A stretch of 28,487 nt of DNA from JAKJGV01 sp964617565 (GTDB taxonomy: Bacteria > Verrucomicrobiota > Kiritimatiellia > CAIQIC01 > JAGNIJ01): NCBI GenBank assembly GCA_964617565.1, contig CAZTYH010000040.1, positions 1 through 28,487 on the forward strand. Direction: 5' to 3'. Of this stretch, positions 23,131 to 28,487 are shown piece after piece (the stretch's first letter is position 1; each line of letters begins with the position of its first letter). Position numbers and translations under genes: made by a program. The notes under the pieces were generated by a model. That model was not told where the DNA came from. It ran no database searches and saw only the letters and a list, made by a program, of their open reading frames with translations.

Positions 23131-23472
23131 TCAACCTGTCCACGCGCGCAACGCTTCGTCGGCGGTGGATGAAATCGAAAGAATGTCGGTGAAGCCGGTC
23201 AACTCGAACACCTGCCGGACCTCATCCTTAAGTCCGCAAAAGGCCAGTTGCCCGCCGGCCCGGCGCACGAGCTTGGCAAACGCCAGAAAGACCCGCAAGC
23301 CGGCGCTGGACACATAATCCAGGTCGGACAGGTCGAGCAGAAATCGCCGAACATGGCCGACGGCAGCGTCACGCAATCGCTCTTCCAGTTCCGGGGCCGA
23401 CAGCGAGTCCAGCCGGCCGCTCAAGCGGATATGCAAAACTCCATTGCTTTCGCTCTGGCTGATGCTAAGCAT
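23131..23472 (-). CDS. STAS-domain anti-sigma factor antagonist (SpoIIAA/RsbV-like), copy 2
   Basis: A 113-residue single STAS domain. Signature: GVLHIRLSGRLDSLSAPELE at the N-terminus, then LLDLSDLDYVSSAGLRVFLA, where the adjacent serines mark the phosphorylation site used by RsbW-type kinases, and a closing helix near the C-terminus. The usual Asp before the Ser pair is Val. The start overlaps the HATPase gene by eight bases. In known systems the unphosphorylated form binds the HATPase and frees a sigma factor or other target. It resembles the second STAS gene of this operon (23907) closely enough to suggest duplication. Confidence 0.9.
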   Translation of the reverse strand: MLSISQSESNGVLHIRLSGRLDSLSAPELEERLRDAAVGHVRRFLLDLSDLDYVSSAGLRVFLAFAKLVRRAGGQLAFCGLKDEVRQVFELTGFTDILSISSTADEALRAWTG

Positions 23473-23896
23473 CGCGATTGTCCTGTTGTGTGTCCCGGCG
23501 GAAACAAATCTCGACTATATTTTGATCGTTTTCACGCCGGTAATCAAGACCATCGGCCATCTTGCGCACGAGATGGATGCCGAGCCCGCCGATGGGCCGG
23601 TCTTCCAGCGCGGCGGAGAGATCGGGAGGCGGGCGTTCAAGCGGGTTGAACGGCGAACTCCAGTCGCAAATGCGCATGCAGAACGCATCCCCGCGCGGAA
23701 AACAGGCCAGCTCCACGTCTCCGCGCGCCTCCTTGTACGCGTGAAACACGAGATTGGTCAACAGCTCTTCGAGTACGAGTTCGATCTGCGGGACGCGGCT
23801 CTCATGCACCGCAAGATCCCGCGCGCACTGAAGCACAAACAGTCTGAATGGCTCCAGCGAACCAAGCTCCGCGGGCAGGCGTAGGGTCTTCTCCAT
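23465..23896 (-). CDS. RsbW/SpoIIAB-type ATP-binding serine kinase (anti-sigma or switch kinase)
   Basis: A 143-residue GHKL ATPase of the HATPase_c_2 type. The N box is ELVLEELLTNLVFHAYKE with the Mg-binding Asn, and the G2 region is GGLGIHLVRKMADGLDYRRE. The protein has no histidine-phosphorylation domain, so it is a serine kinase for STAS partners rather than a sensor kinase. It lies between two STAS genes: the upstream one ends ten bases before its start and the downstream one overlaps it by eight, so stoichiometric synthesis is expected. No PP2C phosphatase (RsbU/SpoIIE) and no alternative group-3 sigma factor is encoded nearby; the target is unknown. Confidence 0.9.
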   Translation of the reverse strand: MEKTLRLPAELGSLEPFRLFVLQCARDLAVHESRVPQIELVLEELLTNLVFHAYKEARGDVELACFPRGDAFCMRICDWSSPFNPLERPPPDLSAALEDRPIGGLGIHLVRKMADGLDYRRENDQNIVEICFRRDTQQDNRDA

Positions 23897-23906
23897 GGCG
23901 TTAAGA

Positions 23907-24242
23907 TCAGAGAACCCTGGCCGCGGCGTCCTCGAGCGTGGCGGCCATGGGAAACATGCTGGTGAAACCGGAGATGTCGAATATCTCCTTTGCGGTACCG
24001 GCGAGACCGCAAATGACGATCTTGCCTCCGAGCGGCTTCACTTTCTTCGCGAGCGCAAGAATGCTCCTCAGGCCGGCGCTGCTGAGATACTCCAGGCCGG
24101 AAAAATCCAACACAAGAGTGGCGTCGCCTTTCTCCACGAGCTTGTTGCAGTGCGCATCGAATGTGGTGGAACCGGCGGCGTCCAGACGTCCATCCACGGT
24201 CACCACGGCGGCTTTGCCGAGCCTGCTGTCGTCAATATTCAT
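23907..24242 (-). CDS. STAS-domain anti-sigma factor antagonist (SpoIIAA/RsbV-like), copy 1
   Basis: A 111-residue single STAS domain, first gene of the partner-switch operon. It shows AAVVTVDGRLDAAGSTTFDA, the phosphorylation loop DFSGLEYLSSAGLRSILALA, and GGKIVICGLAGTAKEIFDIS. I chose the ATG at 24242 since AGGAGGG sits five bases upstream; the ATG at 24320 would add 26 residues with no STAS character. The same SSAGLR core occurs in the copy at 23131-23472. Confidence 0.9.
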   Translation of the reverse strand: MNIDDSRLGKAAVVTVDGRLDAAGSTTFDAHCNKLVEKGDATLVLDFSGLEYLSSAGLRSILALAKKVKPLGGKIVICGLAGTAKEIFDISGFTSMFPMAATLEDAAARVL

Positions 24243-24276
24243 AAACACCCTCCTGCGCGCATGAGCGGCACGGATT

Positions 24277-24305
24277 ACTCTAGGGGATTGGCCTTTCCGC
24301 GCCAA
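24277..24305 (-). promoter_or_regulatory. Candidate promoter of the STAS/HATPase/CDF operon
   Basis: On the minus strand TTGGCG (24305-24300) and TAGAGT (24282-24277) are spaced by 17 bases, 34 bases before the STAS start. The -10 is identical to that proposed for purD. Confidence 0.4.
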
Positions 24306-24327
24306 GCCGCAATTGATCACAGAATGA

Positions 24328-24356
24328 TTGATCGCCGCACGGCGGAGTGTAATTAT
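24328..24356 (+). promoter_or_regulatory. Candidate promoter of the bactofilin-like gene
   Basis: TTGATC (24328-24333) and AATTAT (24351-24356) with a 17-base spacer, each four of six to consensus. The spacer contains the inverted repeat CGCCG/CGGCG (24333-24344), a possible operator, and a second TTGATC lies at 24313-24318. Confidence 0.3.
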
Positions 24357-24382
24357 GCAAGGTATTCACGGGGAGAACGTAT

Positions 24383-24874
24383 ATGAGCGAACAAAATGCG
24401 CAACCGAAAAAGGGATCATTTGCAAAGGGGTGCCTGATTGTTTCGGGGGTCGGGTGTCTCGTGGTCCTCATTGGCTTTGCCGTGCTGACGTACGTCGGCG
24501 TACGGTTTGTGAGGAAGCAGTATGCGGCCGTCATGGAGCGTTTCGAAAACCAGGGTTACAGGAAGGTGGAAGGACAAATTATTGATGTGACGGAGAGGGT
24601 CACCGACCCCACGCTATACCTTGGCCAGTCGGTGCGCATCCGTGCGGGCAGCGAGCGCGGACTCGCCTTTGTTGCGCAGACGGTGGAGATTTCGGGCACG
24701 GTGCAGGGCAATGTATATTTTGCCGGGCAGGTGCTGACCATCAACAAGGACGCCGAGCTCATGCAGGATGTCGAAGTCACGGCCCAGGTGATCAACAACT
24801 ACGGAACGATTCACGGCGCGATCAAGGGTGTGTACCAGGCGCTGAACGAAAAGCCGTCCGAAGCGGAAGAGTGA
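24383..24874 (+). CDS. Small membrane-anchored bactofilin-like protein
   Basis: A 163-residue protein. A cytosolic basic N-terminus is followed by one membrane helix (about residues 18-40, CLIVSGVGCLVVLIGFAVLT). The C-terminal part, about 75-145, has short repeated beta strands of the type VEISGTVQGNVYFAGQVLTI and VEVTAQVINNYGTIHGAIKG, which resemble the right-handed beta-helix of bactofilins and polymer-forming cytoskeletal proteins. The resemblance is by strand pattern only. The start ATG follows GGGGAG at eight bases. It is divergent from the STAS operon and convergent with tonB. Function is unknown; a cell-envelope role is inferred. Confidence 0.55.
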   Translation: MSEQNAQPKKGSFAKGCLIVSGVGCLVVLIGFAVLTYVGVRFVRKQYAAVMERFENQGYRKVEGQIIDVTERVTDPTLYLGQSVRIRAGSERGLAFVAQTVEISGTVQGNVYFAGQVLTINKDAELMQDVEVTAQVINNYGTIHGAIKGVYQALNEKPSEAEE

Positions 24875-24912
24875 ATTTCCCGCCCGCAATTATGTTGTCT
24901 TGTGGCCATTTC

Positions 24913-24960
24913 CAAATTCAACAAAACGTCATGCTATAGCATGGGGTTTTGTTGAATTTG
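24913..24960. terminator. Bidirectional terminator with nested palindrome
   Basis: The arms CAAATTCAACAAAAC (24913-24927) and GTTTTGTTGAATTTG (24946-24960) form a perfect 15-bp stem. The 18-base loop holds a second perfect palindrome CATGCTATAGCATG (24930-24943). It lies between the convergent bactofilin-like and tonB genes, ending three bases from the tonB stop. The stem is AT-rich, so it may act in both directions. Confidence 0.7.
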
Positions 24961-24963
24961 TTT

Positions 24964-25593
24964 TCAGCGAGGCCGCATGCGATAGGTGATCGGAACCTCG
25001 ACCCGGATGGGCGAGGACAGGCGATTGGTATCCAGCGGTGCAGCGGCTACGCGCCGCAGGATGGCCTGCGCGCCTTCGGCGAGCAGCGCCGAGCCGCTGT
25101 TCTCGACGACTTCAACACGCCCGATGCGCGCGTCCGTGCCGATCTCGATGCTCAACATGACCGTGCCGCTTTCCCGGGCATATCTTGCGGCGCCCGGATA
25201 GAATTTGTTTTCCTCGATTCGCCGCCTCAGGCGCGCCATCCATTCGACGCGAATCGCGTCCTCTATCCCGGCTTCTCCTTCCCGTTCAACCACGGACTGT
25301 ACTTCCGGCACCGGGTCTTCCTCCGGTTCCGGGGGAGGCTCAACCGGTGTCGGCGCGAGTTCCGGGATCTGATCGGGCTCTGGTTCAGGCTCAAGATCGG
25401 GCGCCGGCGCCGCAGGCATCAGCGCAATCTGCAGCGTCGTCTCCGGAAACACGCGGGCCTCGCCGATCCGCGGTCCAAAGGATGAAGTATTCACGAAGAC
25501 GGCCAGCATGGCCAGGAGCGTGATCGCTCCAATTGCCGAACTGGCGCGGTCGGCGAAATCGGTATTATTCCGGCTGTGTGGTGATAAGGACAT
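24964..25593 (-). CDS. tonB: TonB-family energy transducer
   Basis: A 209-residue protein. One N-terminal membrane helix (about 20-38, IGAITLLAMLAVFVNTSS), a periplasmic Pro/Glu-rich spacer (LEPEPEPDQIPELAPTPVEP and further), and a C-terminal TonB domain (about 130-209, with NKFYPGAARYARESGTVMLS, the YP motif of the family). It passes proton-motive energy from ExbB/ExbD to outer-membrane receptors. I chose the ATG at 25593, with GGGAG five bases upstream; the start lies 29 bases inside exbD. No TonB-dependent receptor is encoded in the window. Confidence 0.9.
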   Translation of the reverse strand: MSLSPHSRNNTDFADRASSAIGAITLLAMLAVFVNTSSFGPRIGEARVFPETTLQIALMPAAPAPDLEPEPEPDQIPELAPTPVEPPPEPEEDPVPEVQSVVEREGEAGIEDAIRVEWMARLRRRIEENKFYPGAARYARESGTVMLSIEIGTDARIGRVEVVENSGSALLAEGAQAILRRVAAAPLDTNRLSSPIRVEVPITYRMRPR

Positions 25594-25957
25594 CGCTTCT
25601 CCCGGATTCGCGCATGCGATCAAGGACGGTGATAAAAGGCTGGAATGGAGCCGCGCGGTCCACGCGCAGTTCCACGGGCGATTCGGGGTGGGCCGCCATC
25701 AAGCCGGGTAATTCCGCGGGCGGCAGTGCGCCGCCGAGGTGATGCAGTGCGCCGTTCTCATCTATGGAGAAAACAAGCCGCGGCGGATCGGCCTCGATGG
25801 GCGTTGCGGTGGTTGCGGAAGGAAGTGCGACCCGTAATGCAGGCTGGCTGAAGGAAGAGGCCAGTATGAAGAAAAGCAGCAGCATGAAGATCACGTCAAT
25901 CAACGGTGTGAGATCAATATCCGTGTCGAATTCCTGCTCGAGGAAATCATCATTCAT
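25565..25957 (-). CDS. exbD: ExbD/TolR biopolymer transport protein
   Basis: A 130-residue ExbD-like protein. After a short acidic cytosolic N-terminus comes DLTPLIDVIFMLLLFFILAS, one membrane helix with the conserved Asp that carries the proton path; the rest is a periplasmic domain. It overlaps exbB by eight bases and tonB by 29, consistent with one translation-coupled complex. ExbD and TolR cannot be told apart by sequence alone; the tonB neighbour favours ExbD. Confidence 0.92.
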   Translation of the reverse strand: MNDDFLEQEFDTDIDLTPLIDVIFMLLLFFILASSFSQPALRVALPSATTATPIEADPPRLVFSIDENGALHHLGGALPPAELPGLMAAHPESPVELRVDRAAPFQPFITVLDRMRESGRSDVLITTQPE

Positions 25958-26552
25958 GGCCCGGCTCCCCGGGATTGCGTTCCCGGCTGTAATGCCCGGC
26001 GTATTCCATCAACTCGACCTGGAACCCGTTGATCTGCATGCGGAAAAAGTAATAGAAGCACAATACAGGGATTGTGATGGTGAGACCTATGACCGTCGTG
26101 ATCAAAGCCTCCCAGATGCCGGTGGCGAGCAGGGCCGGGTTGACCGCGGTCTGTGTCCCGATGACGCGGAACACTTTAACGATGCCCAGCACCGTGCCCA
26201 TCAGGCCGAGCAGGGGAGAGATGACGGAGATCAGGCGCAACAGTGTCATGGCACGGTTGACCTTGCGGAAGTGCTTGTGAAACAGGAAGGCCAATTCCGC
26301 GCGCAGGTCGTTCGCGCCGCGGTCCCCGTGCCGGATGGCCTCGTGGAAGATGCGTATCAGCGGATTGCTGTTCTTTGCGGCGTGCAAGAGGCATGCGTCC
26401 CTTTCGATCGCTGCGATGTGGTGACGAAAGTCCCGGCCGATCCAGAAGAGATAGACCACGTATTTCACACAAAGGTAGATCGCGGAGGCGGCTACCAGGA
26501 GCAAGGCGATGCCCGCCGCGCCGATGGAGGCATAGAGCGTTTGGATATTCAT
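25950..26552 (-). CDS. exbB: ExbB/TolQ/MotA proton-channel protein
   Basis: A 200-residue MotA/TolQ/ExbB family membrane protein. It has an N-terminal helix (about 10-38), a cytosolic loop (about 40-105), and the paired helices RLISVISPLLGLMGTVLGIV and ALITTVIGLTITIPVLCFYY, which carry the conserved G-x-x-G-T-V-x-G pattern of the channel. With ExbD it forms the proton-driven motor for TonB. The start lies 16 bases after the membrane-protein gene, with only a weak ribosome site (GGAA). Confidence 0.92.
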   Translation of the reverse strand: MNIQTLYASIGAAGIALLLVAASAIYLCVKYVVYLFWIGRDFRHHIAAIERDACLLHAAKNSNPLIRIFHEAIRHGDRGANDLRAELAFLFHKHFRKVNRAMTLLRLISVISPLLGLMGTVLGIVKVFRVIGTQTAVNPALLATGIWEALITTVIGLTITIPVLCFYYFFRMQINGFQVELMEYAGHYSRERNPGEPGHE

Positions 26553-26568
26553 ATTGGATTCCGTTTCT

Positions 26569-27609
26569 TTATGGGTGATTTGTTGTTAGCGCCTGGACCA
26601 CGAGCCGGACCAGGAACTTTTTCCATCGTCTCAGTCCGCGCTCGTCACATGTCTGAACCCACACGGATTCCGCGGTGCCGCGCAGCGCGGGCAATAGATC
26701 CATGGCACGCGCGACATCGGCCCCGTACACGCTCTGCTCGCGGCGCTGGAACCGCGCAAGCCACAGGCGCCCGAGCGGTCGCGCGACGAGCATCCATATT
26801 GCGATAACCACGGCAGCCCGGACAAACACGCGCAATCCGCGCGCGAAACCTTCGTGGCCCGGATACAGCAGCGCAGAGACGATCATCAGAACGCAGAGAA
26901 CAAGGCCGGCCTTGAACGGCGTGCGCCGCCACCAGGGCTTCTTCGACGGAGCGGCGAAGTGCGCGGGGGGCGGGGCGTTTTCCGGAAGCGCGGCCGGGGG
27001 CCGATCCTTCAGTGCGCGCCCGATCTCTATCGGGATTGTTCCGGCAAGCCAGCCGGTCACGAGCCCGCCGAGCGTGTAATAGCCAAGGTAGAACACGAGA
27101 AACCACCCGGTCGGCGAAAGCGCGCCGGAGCTGCCGCCCATGCGTTCGAGTATCCAGCGGCCCACGGCGTCCACCGATTCCCAGAGTGGCGCGCCGTAGA
27201 GCAGCGTCATCACGAGCAGTTTCTGGACCGCGCCCTGCCAGAGTGCAAGCAGGCCCAGGAGCAGTGCCGCGAAACGAGCGGAGGGCAGAAACCCGAACAG
27301 CAGGCAACCCGCCAGGCCCTGGAACGCGACGGCCACATACGCGGGCAGCGGTGTGTGAGGGCTGGCGAGGGCCTTGATCAGCAGCACAATGACGGTGGCC
27401 TTCAGAAGGGCGGCCGATTTTCTTTTGGCAAAGAAAGCGATCAGCGTAATCAGGATCACCGCCGTGGAGCCGACCACGATTCCCGTGAAAGGAATTTTGA
27501 GTGCGTGGATCAGGCCGCCGAGTCCCGCCTCGTTCAATGCCCACAAGGCGGTCAGCCGTTCGACGGCGTGATCCGACGATAGCGGAAGCGATTCATTTTC
27601 TTTGCCCAC
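26569..27609 (-). CDS. Multi-pass membrane protein of unknown function
   Basis: A 346-residue protein with about seven or eight hydrophobic helices, for example FTGIVVGSTAVILITLIAFF, YVAVAFQGLAGCLLFGFL, FAALLLGLLALWQGAVQKLL and FYLGYYTLGGLVTGWLAGTI, a cytosolic Pro-rich loop before APSKKPWWRR, and a basic C-terminus. The first half faintly recalls ECF transporter S-components; I cannot confirm this. The start is probably GTG at 27609, overlapping the methyltransferase stop by one base with GGGAG five bases upstream; the ATG at 27621 has no ribosome site. It sits between a methyltransferase and exbB, so it may be part of a TonB-linked uptake system. Confidence 0.65.
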   Translation of the reverse strand: MGKENESLPLSSDHAVERLTALWALNEAGLGGLIHALKIPFTGIVVGSTAVILITLIAFFAKRKSAALLKATVIVLLIKALASPHTPLPAYVAVAFQGLAGCLLFGFLPSARFAALLLGLLALWQGAVQKLLVMTLLYGAPLWESVDAVGRWILERMGGSSGALSPTGWFLVFYLGYYTLGGLVTGWLAGTIPIEIGRALKDRPPAALPENAPPPAHFAAPSKKPWWRRTPFKAGLVLCVLMIVSALLYPGHEGFARGLRVFVRAAVVIAIWMLVARPLGRLWLARFQRREQSVYGADVARAMDLLPALRGTAESVWVQTCDERGLRRWKKFLVRLVVQALTTNHP

Positions 27610-28412
27610 TAGGTCTCCCATGACAGCAACGCCCATTCGAAATCATGCCTGTACTTCGCCATGCCCTGTCGGTTGCGCGGAAGTTTCCGGTAAAAAAGGC
27701 GCAGACGCTTTTCCTCGGCGGCCGACAATTTTCCGATGCGCCAGCGAATGGATTCGAGAAAGGCATCCACGGAATGATAGGTCATTCCGCCTTCGGACTT
27801 GAGGAAATCAACGCGCGCCCGAATGCCCATCTGGAAAAGGATGTTCACGATATAAATATAGTCAGGGCGAGGCTCGATGGACCGACCGAGCTGTTTCATG
27901 ATATCCGGCCCGAGGTAACTGCCGCCGGCGTGCACCGAAAGGTAGCAGCGCAGCCGCGCATGCTGCTGCATCTTTTCCAGCGCGCGCTTCGGATTCCTTC
28001 CGCTCAAGGCGCGCGAGCAGATCGCGATGTCCGCGACGGGCACGCGCTGCCATGAATCGCTCCAGGAAAGCTGGAATTGCCGGATGTTTGTTGCGCCGGC
28101 ATCGCGGGCGTTCGCGGCCAGCCGGCGCAGCATCTCAGGGGAGAAGTCCAGCGCGTACACTTTTTTCAGCCGCAGGGAGAGGGGGAGCGCGAGGTTGCCG
28201 ACGCCGCAGCCGATATCGAGCGCGGTCTTCGCGCCCTTCAGGTTGACGTGCTTGAGAAACGCCCGCGTATAGTCGCTGCGCAGGTCCTGCTGCCGCCGCT
28301 CGGCGCGGCTGTCCCAATGGGCGGCCGAGCGTTGTCCGAAGGAGGAGCGGTGTGCCTGCTCGCGGTAGAGCGCGTTGAAGTCAATGTCATGGATCAAGTC
28401 CCGGCCCGGCAC
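27609..28412 (-). CDS. Class I SAM-dependent methyltransferase
   Basis: A 267-residue methyltransferase. Motif I is ALDIGCGVGNLALPLSLRL, followed by VYALDFSPEMLRRLAANARD (acidic residue after strand 2) and the later ADIAICSRALSG strand. It has an N-terminal extension with DFNALYREQAHRSSFGQRSA. The GTG start at 28412 is preceded by AGGAGGAGGGAAACC, an excellent ribosome site; an ATG at 28481 would run through the inverted repeats upstream. It is the first gene of the operon leading to exbB, exbD and tonB. The substrate is unknown; modification of a metallophore, cofactor or envelope component is inferred only from the neighbourhood. Confidence 0.82.
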   Translation of the reverse strand: MPGRDLIHDIDFNALYREQAHRSSFGQRSAAHWDSRAERRQQDLRSDYTRAFLKHVNLKGAKTALDIGCGVGNLALPLSLRLKKVYALDFSPEMLRRLAANARDAGATNIRQFQLSWSDSWQRVPVADIAICSRALSGRNPKRALEKMQQHARLRCYLSVHAGGSYLGPDIMKQLGRSIEPRPDYIYIVNILFQMGIRARVDFLKSEGGMTYHSVDAFLESIRWRIGKLSAAEEKRLRLFYRKLPRNRQGMAKYRHDFEWALLSWET

Positions 28413-28442
28413 GGTTTCCCTCCTCCTGGATCGTTCCGCGAT

Positions 28443-28487
28443 TTTTCCAATGGTTGGAAAAGCCGGCGGAATTTTTTCCAATCATTG
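28443..28487. promoter_or_regulatory. Tandem inverted-repeat site upstream of the methyltransferase operon
   Basis: TTTTCCAA-TGG-TTGGAAAA (28443-28461) is a perfect 8-bp inverted repeat with a 3-base centre. A second copy, TTTTCCAA-TCA-TTG, starts at 28474 and is cut by the window edge. Their starts lie 31 bases apart, close to three helical turns. The location 31 bases before the start codon suits an operator; a dispersed repeat is the alternative. Confidence 0.5.

Noticed and set aside
25764..26807. Plus-strand open frame of 347 codons
   Set aside because: Antisense to exbD, exbB and the membrane protein; no recognisable domain.
1..28487. CRISPR arrays, tRNA/rRNA genes, phage or toxin-antitoxin modules
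   Set aside because: None seen on either strand. Repeats present are single palindromes or hairpins rather than regular arrays.

Overview
This 28.5 kb window looks like a scaffold of a metagenome-assembled, didderm (Gram-negative) bacterium. It holds two runs of exactly 100 N. The best taxonomic guess is the PVC superphylum, Verrucomicrobiota/Kiritimatiellota-like. Grounds are the H-DG type pseudopilin with a short FTLIELL leader, a secreted lamin-tail-domain protein with a PVC-style DTDGDGIPDWWE tail, ExbB/ExbD/TonB and an outer-membrane barrel ending in Phe, and a bacterial PUR-domain protein. This assignment is inference; there is no rRNA or tRNA in the window.

Layout. (1) 262-4554, plus: a pseudopilin and a 1161-residue secreted protein with three lamin-tail domains, read as a pair. 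(2) 4672-6721, minus: an exported protein of unknown function and a small outer-membrane beta-barrel, separated by an artificial scaffold gap and a perfect 36-bp palindrome. (3) 6913-11623, plus: a TPR-like lipoprotein, a membrane-anchored sugar-type ABC binding protein with an EF-hand loop, and one polypeptide that fuses both MalF-like and MalG-like permease halves. No ATPase is present. (4) 11742-17579, plus: a tight operon purD - purE - degenerate S41 (CtpA-like) protein - tsaC - a single ORF fusing low-molecular-weight phosphatase, RpiB and GlyA. (5) 17591-21682, minus: ECF sigma factor, zinc-finger anti-sigma factor (cut by the second gap), FIST-domain sensor (cut by the same gap), and a GAF/PAS/PAS/HisKA/HATPase/REC hybrid kinase. 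(6) 21784-24242, minus: a PUR-domain protein and a partner-switching set (STAS, RsbW-like HATPase, STAS) in line with a CDF-family membrane protein that has lost its metal site. (7) 24383-24874, plus: a small bactofilin-like membrane protein. (8) 24964-28412, minus: methyltransferase - multi-pass membrane protein - ExbB - ExbD - TonB, preceded by a tandem inverted-repeat site at the window edge.

How the genes work together. Block 4 is metabolically coherent: RpiB supplies ribose-5-phosphate, GlyA makes glycine and methylene-THF, and PurD and PurE use the products in purine synthesis. Blocks 5 and 6 are a signalling island carrying three regulatory logics (ECF sigma/anti-sigma, FIST/kinase, STAS partner switching). 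Block 8 is a TonB energising module tied to an unidentified envelope or uptake function.

The strongest candidates for novelty are the phosphatase-RpiB-GlyA triple fusion, the CDF protein lacking its transport site inside a partner-switch operon, the fused ABC permease and the degenerate protease. No CRISPR array, phage, transposase gene or obvious defence system was seen.
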